Source of the DNA: Owenia fusiformis
Lineage: Eukaryota > Annelida > Polychaeta > Sabellida > Oweniidae
Direction of reading: 5' to 3'
NCBI GenBank assembly: GCA_903813345.2
Contig: CAIIXF020000010.1
Location: forward strand, 9,790,349-9,854,348
Length of the DNA stretch: 64,000 bases
The number at the start of each line of letters is the position of its first letter. The first letter of the stretch is position 1. The notes under the pieces are model-generated. The model did not search any database. It was not told the DNA's origin and saw nothing but the letters and a program-made list of their open reading frames with translations. Below, piece by piece: positions 42,188-53,499 of the stretch. Position numbers and translations under genes: made by a program.

Positions 42188-45100
42188 CAAATGTCAAATC
42201 CAAAGTCAAATCTAAAGTCATATTTGAATTTCTGAGAACATGTAGATGATTTTGAAAAAAGAATTTAGTCAATTTGAAGCAAGGTGAAAAAATACCTTTT
42301 TGACCTTTTTTGACATTGAGAAGGTCATTGAAGGTCAAATGTCAAATCTAAAGTCAAATCTAAAGTCATATTTGAATTTCTGAGAACATGTAGATGATTT
42401 TGAAAAAAAAATTAGTCAATTTGAAGCAAGGTGAAAAAATACCTTTTTGACCTTTTTTGACATTGAGAAGGTCATTGAAGGTCAAATGTCAAAACTAAAG
42501 TCAGATTTGAATTTCTGAGAACATGTAGATGAATTTGAAAAAAAAATTCATTCAATTTGAAGCAAGTTGAAAAAAGACCTTTTGACCTTTTTTGACTTTG
42601 AGAAGGTCATTGAAGGTCAAATGTCAAATCTTAAGTCAAATCTAAAGTCAGATTTGAATTTCTGAGAACACGTAGATGATTTTGAAAAAAAAATTTAGTC
42701 AATTTGAAGCAAGTTGAAAACTGACCTTTTTTGACCTTGAGAAGGTCATTGAAGGTCAAATGTCAAATCGAAAGTCAAATCTAAAGTCATATTTGAATTT
42801 CTGAGAACATTTAGATGATTTTGAAAAAAAAATTTAGTCAATTTGAAGCAGGGTGAAAAAATACCTTTTTGACCTTTTTTGACATTGAGAAGGTCATTGA
42901 AGGTCAAATGTCAAATCTAAAGTCAGATTTGAATTTCTGAAAACATGTAGATGATTTTGAAAAAAAATAATCAGTCAATTTGAAGCAAGTTGAAAAAAGA
43001 CCTTTTTGACCTTTTTTGACCTCGAGAAGGTCATTGAAGGTCAAATGTCAAATCCAAAGTCAAATCTAAAGTCATATTTGAATTTCTGAGAACATGTAGA
43101 TGATTTAAAAAAAAGAATTTAGTCAATTTGAAGCAAGGTGAAAAAATACCTTTTTGACCTTTTTTGACATTGAGAAGGTCATTGAAGGTCAAATGTCAAA
43201 TCTAAAGTCAGATTTGAATTTCTGAAAACATGTAGATGATTTTGAAAAAAAATAATCAGTCAATTTGAAGCAAGGTGAAAAAATACCTTTTTGACCTTTT
43301 TTGACATTGAGAAGGTCATTGAAGGTCAAATGTCAAATCTAAAGTCAGATTTGAATTTCTGAAAACATGTAGATGATTTTGAAAAAAAATAATCAGTCAA
43401 TTTGAAGCAAGTTGAAAAAAGACCTTTTTGACCTTTTTTGACCTCGAGAAGGTCATTGAAGGTCAAATGTCAAATCCAAAGTCAAATCTAAAGTCATATT
43501 TGAATTTCTGAGAACATGTAGATGATTTTGAAAAAAATTTTTAGTATATTTGAAGCAAGTTGAAAAAAGACCTTTTTGACTTTGAGAAGGTCATTGAAGG
43601 TCAAATGTTAAATCTTAAGTCAAATCTAAAGTCAGATTTGAATTTCTGAGAACACGTAGATGATTTTGAAAAAAAAATTTAGTCAATTTGAAGCAAGTTG
43701 AAAACAGACCTTTTTGACCTTTTTTGACCTTGAGAAGGTCATTGAAGGTCAAATGTCAAATCTTAGGTCAAATCTTAAGTCAGATTTGAATTTCTGAGAA
43801 CACGTAGATGATTTTGAAAAAAAAATTTAGTCAATTTGAAGCAAGTTGAAAACAGACCTTTTTGACCTTTTTTGACCTTGAGAAGGTCATTGAAGGTCAA
43901 ATGTCAAATCTAAAGTCAGATTTGAAGGTCAAATGTCAAATCTAAAGTCAGATTTGAATTTCTGAGAACATGTAGATGATTTTGAAAAAAAATTTAGTCA
44001 ATGTGAAGCAAGTTGAAAAAAGACCTTTTTTGACCTTGAGAAGGTCATTGAAGGTGAAATGTCAAATCTAAAGTCAGATTTGAACTTCTGAGAACATGTA
44101 GATGATTTAGAAAAAAATTGAAGTCAGTCTAAACAGTATTTGTTAAGTTATAGGAAGTTGTAAGACATTGTTACAGACGCCGGACGCCAGACGCCAACCG
44201 CCAACCTCCAACCACCAACCGCCGTCGCAAAAAAACGGAGACCATAACAATATGTCACCACTTTTGGTGGTGACATAATAATATCGAACAATTCCAAAAA
44301 TTATGAATAGGGACCCCATGTCAACAATTTTTTCAAAATGTTGAACCTATTTACTCAAAAGAGGATCTTTTCTGATTCTTATTGCATGAAAATATTATTC
44401 AACAAGGGGTCTAAAACTTCTTCAAAAGTATAATGGTATTGAAAGTCTAGTTTTGAAGATACCAATTTTCGATGACCAAAATTATGCTGAAAACAATGGA
44501 TAGCACGAGTTTTCCCTATGGGAAAATAACATGGGATATGTGGTTTTTAACTTTAACGCATTTTAATACGCATCCCCCTTTCAGAAATTCAAATTCAAGA
44601 TATCAAAAATGACATTTTTACATGAAAATGTAAGATATTATTTAATTTTAACCAAATCAATCAACAGGTATTTGAGTTATCAAAAGTTTTACAAAACGGA
44701 GAAGACCATTTTGAACTGAGTAGCCATATTGGAAACCCTTTTTAAACACAAGAGGAGGGAAAGCCCCAGAGCTTTAGTGATAACTGACATCATACGTCTC
44801 TTGGGTACCACCTTCGTTTGCGCAAATTCTCACCAGTTAATATTCGAACAAAGCGCGTCATTGTGATGTTTTAATCGATGCAAACATATTTCTTACATAT
44901 TTCTTTATCTTGATGTGAAAAACCAAGCTATGATATTGGTTAATACGCCAGGAATCAACATAAAATTTAATCTAAGCGTTATTAGAAAATTTTGAATCCG
45001 CCATTTTTGTTTATCGATTTGGACCAATCAGAGGTTTACAGGTTTACATTATAAGCGTATGTCATCTTTGAACTCTGGTGTTAATCCCCCTCTGTTTAAA

Positions 45101-45493
45101 CACTAAGGTCCTATTCTCCAAAGATAATTAATTACCCTATGCAATTTGGACAAGCGTCTGATAACTGGTAATTAAGTTATCAACAATTACTTTTTACATA
45201 CATATACAACTTTTACTCTAAAATTTTCCTAAACTAATGTTCATATTATAAGATATATAGTAATTTTAATGATCCTTACTGAGTATAAGTCAAATGCAGG
45301 CCTACAAAATTCAACTATCATGTGTTAGTAAATTCCTTATGCAGTTATAAAACTAATGAAATATTGTTTGAGTGGGAAATTATTTCTCCATCTCAAACAA
45401 AGCTGGATGGCTATAAAGCATACTGTACTTTTAATTATATATAAACTGGTACAAATCAAAATGTCTAATAAGATCCTCTAAGGACTTTGAAAT
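42188..45493 (+). repeat. 3.3-kb segmental duplication, copy 2
   Basis: Starts in mid-array at CAAATGTCAAATCCAAAG and ends at AGGACTTTGAAAT, beyond which unique sequence follows (AAATGTGGTCTGTCAGC). It includes about 13 array units, the 3' hairpin end of the family H element (to 44277) and a second copy of the 41.4-kb MITE. Confidence 0.92.
44737..45108. mobile_element. MITE with CCTT..TTTAAACA ends (in duplication copy 2)
   Basis: Same element as 41413..41784, copied by the segmental duplication and not by transposition. Confidence 0.65.
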
Positions 45494-46146
45494 AAATGTG
45501 GTCTGTCAGCACCCAGACAAATCAATAAATATATCTTATATAATCTTATCTGTCAAAGAAAAAAAAACATGTCCTGGTAATGAAAATCTATAAAATAAGA
45601 AATCTGAAGACCTATCATTCACCTATCTTTTGGGGAATATATTTATCTTTGGATGAACAGGTCTAAGCCAGGATATATTATCAAGTGATAAATCATCAGA
45701 AATTGATCCAACAAATGGGTCAACAACATTATCTCAATGCTTCAAATTGCTTTCATTTTGTAATAACACAAATTGTTAGGGGAATAAGGGGGTCTAGGGT
45801 ATTTAAAGGCCATGAATACTCAATAGAATAAAATGTTTCCCTAACAAAAAATAGTTTCATTAATTTGTTTAAAATCATTCTTAGTAGCTACAAAGCAACG
45901 CATGCATAGAGAATTCCCATAAAAAGATTAGGTAAGTCTAGATCAAAGGATTATCTCATTATCTCTATACTCATAAAAATGTAGTTGAAGCTCTCTTTTA
46001 AGAAGCAAATCAAATTATTGAAAAGTGTACTGAAAGGCCATAATTTGGTATCAAACTAAAGACGAGGTATTCTTTTGCATCTTGACGTAGAAAATCAGAA
46101 TAAGTTCTGACATGTGCCTGATTTTCAGATAAGCAGATGTAACATA
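45494..46146. other. Intron; one possible element fragment
   Basis: GAAGCTCTCTTTTAAGAAGC at 45985-46004 matches the right part of the 370-bp element at 10791..11160, followed by AAAAGTGTAC in place of AAAGGGTAC; probably a decayed right end. Nothing else recognised. Confidence 0.4.
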
Positions 46147-46645
46147 GAATAGAATAGAATATTTATTGAGTACATTCACACCCCTGAGGGTCAGGTACAA
46201 GAAAGTGTAGTACACAAAAAGAATATATATGATTTAACACTAGACTACTATATACTACATATAATATATGCTTAACTGTAAAATGTAAAATATGTGTTAC
46301 TACAAAATGTTTTTTGCGCAGCAGGAATTAGCCTTTCTAAATTAAGTATTACTTTCTAAAATTCGGAAGGCATCACTAATATATTTTGCAACCTTGATGC
46401 AATCTTGATTTATACAAGTTAAGAGGTATATAAATTGATTTGTTTGTGCTTTTGCCGTATCAGATAATTCAGTTTGAAGTAATAATCTTTCATTTTGATA
46501 TTTTTTACACTTCATCATAAAATGTTCTTCATCATCAATAATATTGCAATGGACACACAGTCTTTCTTCAATTGGGGTTTTCTTTGGTTTTGTATATCTC
46601 CCTTGCTCAATTTGGAGGTTGTGAGCACTTATTATTATATATATA
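46147..46645 (-). mobile_element. 5'-truncated LINE, 3' end
   Basis: On the minus strand an RT-ORF C-terminus (46342..46640) is followed by about 190 bp of 3' UTR ending CAATAAATATTCTATTC and an ATTCT repeat tail. Such 3' pentamer tails occur in several invertebrate LINE clades. The 5' break falls in an AT microsatellite near 46640. It is a different family from the intact LINE at 2962. Confidence 0.75.
46342..46640 (-). pseudogene. C-terminal fragment of a LINE reverse transcriptase ORF
   Basis: The open frame reads ISAHNLQIEQGRYTKPKKTP, EERLCVHCNIIDDEEHFMMK, CKKYQNERLLL and ends FRILESNT with a TAA at 46342-46344. The pattern RxxxHxLxIExGRYxxP...RLCxxC...DEEHFxxxC..Y...R is a common C-terminal zinc-knuckle region of LINE ORF2 proteins. 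All upstream domains are missing. Confidence 0.75.
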
Positions 46646-48248
46646 TTATCCAGCTACCAAAATGCAAATATGAGTTATCATAAATGTACCCAGATATTTT
46701 CAAAAGAAATCTGACTCTCAAGCCCATAATAAGATGAAGATTAAACATATTAAAAGGTCCTTTTTAATACATAAAACAACAGGTGTAAATATATGTAAGG
46801 TTTATATACCCATTTGGACTCATTAGAAGGTGAGATCAGTAATTTGGGGACAAACTATTTTACTTAGTATTTAACCCCTGTATTTTACTCAAATGTCTTT
46901 AAATGTAACTTATTTAGCTAAAAAAATTAAACATTTTTCTTGACAAATATTTTGCATCCGTTGTATCGCAACACAACAAGATTCTGTTTTTTTCACCATT
47001 CAGCATCCTGCGTAAAGCATGCCACAAACATTTTCAGCACAAGCCCTGCGAATTGATTTGAATTTTCAAGTTCCATGTTTTATTACATTCCCTGCACCCC
47101 ATGTTATAGTTCATAGTTATTAGATCTCGAAATATACCCACAGGTTAATTGCATATCACCAGATGTATCCTTCATGACCCCGGACCATTTATTAGATAAA
47201 CATTGCATAGTGAGTGCTCTTTTAATGTAGGTCCCATTCCTCCAAATCAGGAATAGAGGTCTCATCAACAAATTATTTAATATAGAATAATAAACTTTGC
47301 AATCAAATATCCCAATAAGGTGTCAATCATATTAATTATCACATATTGTTAGCTGCATTTCTCATATGACATGCTTCAGTAAAATGAATGAACACACTTA
47401 TTCCACTGATTCATCTCCCCATTATATTGCAAGCCCTCCCCTACCTACCATGGGTCTATCGTTTCTTATTCAATTTGGGCCTAAAATCAGGCCACATTTA
47501 CAAAATTACACCTCATTTTTTGAAAAATGGGTATTTATTTTAAACAAGTGAGTGAGCTAAAAAAGAGACAAAAATTTATTTCAAGGTATTTTTGAAAACT
47601 TTTGGGCCTGCCCACTTATCAATATCACCTTCAATCATTGCATCACAGGTAAGAAGTGCCTCGGTGGTGTATGTTCAAGCTTTTAGAACAGACTGCAATA
47701 CATTTATGTTGATAGTCACGCTAACCTGCTTTAGATGGAAATGTGGAAACAATTACACCATTCATAAACCATCGATGGAAGAGAGACAAGATTTCTAGAC
47801 ATACAGACAAATACCTCCATATGGGTCAAAAGACCAAAATAACCTACAGAGATGAAATAGTAGAGCAATATATGTAATCAACATTTGAAACATCAATGAA
47901 GCCATCCATTAGATGCCTAATATCATTATTTAGTAACGGATTGCTTTTTTACTGACCTTTGAATGGATGATGCCATATATTCTCTAGAATGAGATCAGGA
48001 GATTATACAGCACAAATTCTTCAAAGCATATCACCGCCTACATTTCAAAGGTTCTATTTTCTCTCTGGCTGCACAGGGTCAGATGAAATGATTTGATTGG
48101 TTTCTTCTATTCATGTCCAGTCTTAGCTGATGTTAATGTAAATCATCTTCTGCTTTTCTCACGATATATATATATATTGTATAATCCTTTTCTCATGCTC
48201 ACCAATTGTAATTTTCTGAATGTTGTACATATCTTTTGTTGTTGACAA
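46646..48248. other. Intron; nothing firmly recognised
   Basis: A good donor-like CAG|GTAAGAAG occurs on plus at 47648, but without a convincing exon. An (AT)n run lies at 48164-48178. Confidence 0.35.
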
Positions 48249-48250
48249 AT

Positions 48251-49009
48251 TAGGGAGTATAAGATTAGCGTAAATAACCCATTTACCTATACCTATACGT
48301 AGTTTGTTATTACACTAAGCGGTATTTTACCTAAGTTACAGGGTTTACGATACGTAATTACCTATAAATGGCCGAAGATAGGTAATTCGAAAACGTATGT
48401 TTTTATCAAACAAATTGTGTCATTTCTAGATCAAATATCATCCATTAAACTTTAAAATAGTAACACCAAACATTTCTCATTCGATCTGCATAGAAATTAA
48501 GTGGTCAAATACATTCATTGATGCGATAAACGATGCCATGTGATGATGCATGAAATTGTTGAATTTACAAATTCTTCATCAGTTTTGCTTATTGTAAATG
48601 TATGAAATCAGCCATTATATCGTGGTTTTAATTGTTTAACTTTACTATTTGGCCACTCTCATTGCTAGATCATGCTAGAAATTTAACATTTCGGCTTAAG
48701 TCACTGCCCCATTAGCGGACCCTCAAGCATCACCCCCTCCCAACTACAGTAGCTACACCGCACACACTCTCTGAAGTATATAACAATTCTTGGAGGTGAC
48801 ATGTACTGGTATATGCTATATAAGCCATCGCATGGTTTTTATTCTATGATTAGGAGTTAATTTTATCATAAATTGTAGCATACGGTCTCGTAGCCTTTTA
48901 CGTTAATCTTAAACTCATTTTGCAATACGCATTACCTATACGTATCCGTAACAAACATACGGATAGGGATAGGTACACGTATATTTTTACGCTAATCTTA
49001 ACCTCCCTA
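48251..49009. mobile_element. 759-bp MITE with TAGGGAG termini
   Basis: The left TAGGGAGTATAAGATTAGCG and right CGCTAATCTTAACCTCCCTA are inverted; subterminal CCTATACCTATACG-type motifs recur in inverse near 48940-48980 (GGATAGGGATAGG). No coding frame. Target duplication not resolved. Confidence 0.7.
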
Positions 49010-49149
49010 TTATCTTTCTCATGTTTTCTTAAGTGCTACTGTGAATCATGGGAAAGCACCAACATTGGAAAACTCACTCGCAAACATCATACCAATCACA
49101 TGAACTATATAACTATCCATGTCAAAAAGTTTTTCAAAAAAATTACATA

Positions 49150-49350
49150 GAGGTGGGTCGTAGTAGCGGGCCAAAATGGATATTATCAGGCCGGCAATTT
49201 TTCCAGGGAAATAGGATATCTTTCATGTGTGTATAATTTTCGGTTAGTGGCCAGTCAATTTTTTACTATTTCAGCACTGGGAATAAATGGTGGTAGTAAT
49301 ACTAATAACCTCATTTCACTAAATTACCCTTTGAAATGACGTTATTGTAC
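49150..49350 (+). mobile_element. MITE (family V), copy 3, 5' part diverged or lost
   Basis: GCCGGCAATTTTTCCAGGG, TTACTATTTCAGCACTGGGA, ATGGTGGTAGTAATACTAAT, CATTTCACTAAATTACCC, TTTGAAATGACGTTATTGTA match the second half of 28890 and 36370. Its tail segment has the same orientation as copy 2. Confidence 0.6.
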
Positions 49351-50163
49351 TTTGTGCCATGGTTTTCTAATTTTGTATGTACCATGGTTTTATGGCCTTG
49401 GACTATGCCACCAGGTTTAATAATTTTGTAAGGCTTAATTGAATATCCTTATTATCATCCCATTTTTACATAAATAGTGAAAACTGAAATTATGAATTAA
49501 AACACCTCATGGGGACAAGTCATGGGAATTATCACTTTACTTAGTACATCACCTCCTGGAGGCATCTCCTAATGGGCTTATAGAATAATCTCAATGCTAA
49601 ATTGGAGTAATAGGTTCTTGGACAATTACGAATGGTCCTCCAAGACTTGCTTGTACGCTTGACCTTTGGTTAGGATATTTACAATTGTTTCAAACTGACT
49701 GACTATGATAGATACTTCATTTTATTTCTGAGTTGTTTCATACACTAAGATATAGGTTTTTACCCTTTGGCATTGTCCTTACATTTTTGATTCTTACTAG
49801 ATTTCTACTAAAACTGAACATACATGTACATGTATTTGAGAGGCATGAGATGTGACATTAGTAAATGACTTGCAATAAGTAATGATCAGAATAAGTAATG
49901 ACTGCAAAAACAGAGCCATAAAAGTAAACCCAGTTTAGAGTAACAGTTTGAAGTTCAATCCTTTTACTTGTAATTTTTCATTTGAGCCACTGATCTATAT
50001 TCTTCTCAGTGGGTGGAATATTGCTTAAGAGACTCATCCCAGTATATTATCATGTTATTGCTTTGATAAAGTTACAATTAATTAAATCAGCGGAACACGA
50101 TATTCCACAAATGTAAGAGTAACTTCCTTCACTGATAGATAAATCAAATAAAATAGTAAGACA
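49351..50163. other. Intron; nothing recognised
   Basis: AT-rich DNA without supported features. Confidence 0.4.
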
Positions 50164-50169
50164 ATGACA

Positions 50170-50280
50170 AGGCATTAGCACAAACATGCAAAATGTCACC
50201 ACCTGCCATTTGTAACAGACTCTGGACACCAACTACTAATTGCAGAACATTGTCCACAAAAAAATTGAATTTTGAAGATG
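50170..50280 (+). mobile_element. Family H element, 3' hairpin lost
   Basis: CAAGGCATTAGCACAAACAT, GCAAAATGTCACCACCTGCC, ATTTGTAACAGACTCTGG, CATTGTCCACAAAAAAATTG, then unrelated sequence. It is followed after about 30 bp by another copy. Confidence 0.75.
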
Positions 50281-50307
50281 TCCAAGTCTATTTGTGTAAA
50301 ATATAAT

Positions 50308-50445
50308 ACAAGGCATTAGAATGCAAAATGTCACCAACAGCAATTTTTTACAGACACTGTATACCAACTGCCAAACACCAATGGCCAAACTCCATCAACA
50401 AAAAAGAGATAACAAAAATTTGCAGCACTTGTGGTGGTGACATAA
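50308..50445 (+). mobile_element. Family H element, short copy
   Basis: ATACAAGGCATTAGAATGCA, AAATGTCACCAACAGCAAT, CCAACTGCCAAACACC, CATCAACAAAAAAGAG, then GCAGCACTTGTGGTGGTGAC and ATAA. Confidence 0.78.
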
Positions 50446-50865
50446 TGAAGTTCCATACTGTTCAGTATAAAAGAAATCAATTTCTCGATAAGACATCATG
50501 GCTCTTAACATTACTCTATAATTTTAAGCACTTATAGCTGACCCTAGAGTCATTTTGGTTTCCGATAAGTTGTTTCATCATCTTTGTAATTTATATTGAA
50601 TGTGAAGCGATTCACCTTTAGAGGATTCAATATGTTGTACTTTAGTTCCCAGTAGATGAAGACTTAGTATTGATGCAGTTCCTAGAATTATGATTGATGC
50701 ACATATTCATTCCCACAGATGGCAACTTAATGATGGTGTTAATGCATAAAAAGAAATATTGCAAAAACATTTGATGTACTTGACCAGTATGTGATAAGAG
50801 TGCAGTTGTGGCAGAAACATTCATAAAAGCTGTTTTCTTCCTTTTTCTAAATTAATTCAGCTTGT
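50446..50865. other. Intron; nothing recognised
   Basis: No supported feature; short frames on both strands only. Confidence 0.35.
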
Positions 50866-50931
50866 TAGCCTTGCCCAAGTCGGTATTTTTTTACTTATCT
50901 GATCTTGAAGAGACCGACTTGGGCAAAGCTA
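50866..50931. mobile_element. 66-bp deletion derivative of family T9
   Basis: It keeps only the first 42 bases of the left end (TAGCCTTGCCCAAGTCGGT, then TTTACTTATCTGATCTTG) fused to AGAGACCGACTTGGGCAAAG and CTA. Flanks TCAGCTTGT and TAAGCTTGT are 9 bp long and match at 8 positions, so this tiny form seems to have transposed. Confidence 0.85.
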
Positions 50932-51145
50932 TAAGCTTGTGTCTAATATGAGGTAAGGTTGAACAAATTGCACACACTGTTTTACATGGCTCACCTACTG
51001 ACCCTAAAAGAGATCTACCAAATGATAACCTAAGATAAATTGCGAAACAGTTGTGACTTGTTAATCCCATTGCAGATTTGTCCATGATTGTAATTGTCAA
51101 TTAAGAATAAAGGTTGCGTGGCAATTTAGATTTATAACATTGCAT

Positions 51146-51285
51146 AATATAACAAGGTATTAACATGACAAAATGTCACAACAAGTTGTTGGAAAAGTTA
51201 CAGCCGCTGAGCCCTGAAAGCCGACCATAAAAAAGTTGGAGACTATAACAATATGCCATCGCTTGTGATGGTGACATCATAAAAA
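51146..51285 (+). mobile_element. Family H element, short copy
   Basis: AACAAGGTATTAACATGACA, AAATGTCACAACAAG, then GAAAAGTTACAGCCGCTGAG, CCATAAAAAAGTTGGAGACT, ATAACAATATGCCATCGC, TTGTGATGGTGACATC. Compensating changes keep the hairpin (GCCATCGC / GTGATGGTG). Confidence 0.75.
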
Positions 51286-51407
51286 TTAAAACAATGGTTT
51301 TGTCTTAGTAAAACACAACTGATTGATATATTTTTGGATAAAAAGTCACAATATACCACATGTGCCTTGTACTTTCACTGAACAAAGAATGCTAATTTAT
51401 TTCATAC

Positions 51408-51471
51408 CCCGTAAGTGTCAATGTTTCTGGAAAGAACTTCATTTGGGTTGGAGAGTCCATTGATAATGCAT
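51408..51471 (-). CDS. Possible upstream exon of the host gene
   Basis: 64 nt between a pyrimidine-rich GAACTAAG acceptor and a GGG|GTATGA donor. It reads (x)CIINGLSNPNEVLSRNIDTYG and ends in phase 0, which fits either the exon at 26622 or the microexon at 27782. The sequence looks protein-like (balanced composition, no low complexity) but short exons like this can be chance, and the distance to 26.6 kb is 25 kb. Confidence 0.33.
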
Positions 51472-51581
51472 CTTAGTTCATAAGCAGAAAATCGACAAGC
51501 AAATCAAAGTACAGCTCCTTAAAAATATGCTTATTGCTCAGGAGGGCAATTGACTCTTACCTTAAGTAACAGTAATTTAAC

Positions 51582-52269
51582 CTTTACCATGCTGCCTTAT
51601 TTCAGCAAATATATCCCACGCAACTGGCTTATTTTTCAAAGAGTGCAAAAAATGATATGCCTGGACTAAATAAATCTCAATAACTACTGAATGAATCTGG
51701 ATAAAATTTTCACAAAGGGAAGATACAGTGGCCTGGCTCATGAAAGAAATGTTCTCATGAATTTTTTCGTACATTAACACGACTGGGCATAAATATACCA
51801 AGAATACTCCTCCGGAATCCGCCGCTCCGCCTCTTCGTCTGGTCAGAATCCAAATCTGAATTTGCAGCGATCGAATGTTCAATTTTTCAATTCAGAAAAT
51901 ATTCTAGTTTCTATTTTCGATGACCGTTATCGGCTTCCAAGAGCCTAAAGAGCTCGAAATCGTAATCTATTTCCTCCACATTTTCGTTGTGATCGTATTT
52001 GTCCACCATTTTGTACGATTCGTTCACTAAAAACGACTAAAACACTGTTTAAATTGTTGAATTGAGAATTATTTTTCGAAATATCGCCATTTCTAGGTCA
52101 ACAGGAAGTCATGTTAGGCACTGAATAAATCGGGCAATCTAATTGGACAATACGAATGGCGCGAAAAAGTAAAGTTTTTAAAAGTTTGAAATCGGGCGTA
52201 CGGGTCCGCCGGCAGTTGTGAGAGACATTTTAGTCTCGGCGGACGAGTCCGCCGGCAGCACGCTAAAGG
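51582..52269. mobile_element. piggyBac-like MITE with TTAA flanks
   Basis: TTAA stands on both sides (51578-51581, 52270-52273). The ends CCTTTACCATGCTGCC and GGCAGCACGCTAAAGG are inverted. The right end also has CGGCGGACGAGTCCGCCG, a palindrome, and GTCCGCCGGCAG recurs at 52207. A 101-codon minus frame inside has no transposase motifs, so I treat it as non-autonomous. Confidence 0.75.
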
Positions 52270-52273
52270 TTAA

Positions 52274-53090
52274 GCATGTACATAATTAAACACAAAATAA
52301 AACATTAGCATGTGCATTTAGCAATATAAAACAAAAATTTATGTGATTATTCTTCTTAACATTTTATATTCTAGTAATGATTGTTTTAGAACTATAAGTC
52401 ATATTTTTCAATATATTTAAGATTTTGACATTTTTCTCATATGTCTCTATCATTATACAGTATAGAATTTTAAAAATGGTAAGAAGTATATTAGGTCTTA
52501 TTGGTAAATGCTCTAGTAGAGTAAATACTGTTATGTAACACGAAAATGTTAACATTGTCAAACACATCATGAATAGTGAAATCAAGGCACAATAATTACT
52601 TTTTAAATGATAGAATTCGAAGCACGCCTATGAGTGAAGACTATTCCACTTTAAATCATCACTAACTTTGGGTTAATCTACCCTTATAAAGACAACTAAT
52701 GGGTCCAAAACAGACATTTATCATACATGATTGGTCATAGATCTTATTGTGTACTAATTTCAATTCCTTGTAGATTAAGATTTGTAAAATTACTGCCTAG
52801 ATTTATTCAGTTCAGGATGTTTTGTACAAATGGTTTACTTATCTTGAATTCAAATACAAGTATAGTATACCCCATAGACAATACAATGAGATTGCAAGTC
52901 TGATTAGATTTAACTTCCATAGGAAGAGCTGTCAATCATCAACATCTAAGCAATTTGTACTTTGATAAATCTCTATGTGAATGTACAAATTTGAAATAAA
53001 TGTCCTGAATATTGAGGTTTAATTGTAGCATGTTTGATTGACTAACCTATATGTTAAGAGCAGCTATCACAAACAACCTTAGATGAATAA
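52274..53090. other. Intron; nothing recognised
   Basis: AT-rich with no supported feature. Confidence 0.4.
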
Positions 53091-53094
53091 ACAC

Positions 53095-53245
53095 AAGGAG
53101 CACACGCATCTCGAACTCGCAACCTCATGGCTACGGCACCTACTCGCCTAGTTTGAACGTGCTGGCGCTGAAGCCCTCTCGGCCAACTCGACAACCCCAT
53201 AAAAAGGTTGTTTTGTTAGTTGATCTGACTAGAGGCAGCTGATGT
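53095..53245 (-). mobile_element. tRNA-derived SINE-like fragment, copy 2
   Basis: TCTCGAACTCGCAACC is an inverted Pol III B box; CTAGTTTGAACGTGCTGGCG, GTTAGTTGATCTGACTAGAG and CAGCT align with the inverse of 33244..33355. Opposite orientation to copy 1. Confidence 0.5.
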
Positions 53246-53499
53246 TAACGCTCGAACATACCAGAGGAAGCACAATGGACATTTTCTACGCACACACACA
53301 CTGCTCAAATGTTTAAATGCAGTATTCTATTGATTAAAACTGCAACAAGAATCAGGAATAAAAATGCAATTCTGAAATATCATCAGCATCAATCCATAAA
53401 TCAATTTTATGGTTTAACTACTTACCTATTTGCATGGTACTAATAATTCATATTGATGAGATGATCTAATCAAGCAATGTTAATCAAACTATGTAATTT

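Noticed and set aside
37748-42338. Minus frames with MTFNDLL.. in the array
   Set aside because: They are translations of the 142-bp tandem repeat; the repeat is non-coding by structure and stop content in other units.
37985-44050. CRISPR array
   Set aside because: The repeats are about 142 bp and contiguous, with no short repeat-spacer pattern, and the DNA is eukaryotic.
38864-45493. Treating the 3.3-kb duplication as a pure assembly error
   Set aside because: The junction has an 18-bp filler that matches a distinct upstream site, and there is at least one difference between copies; real rearrangement is more likely, though reads are needed.
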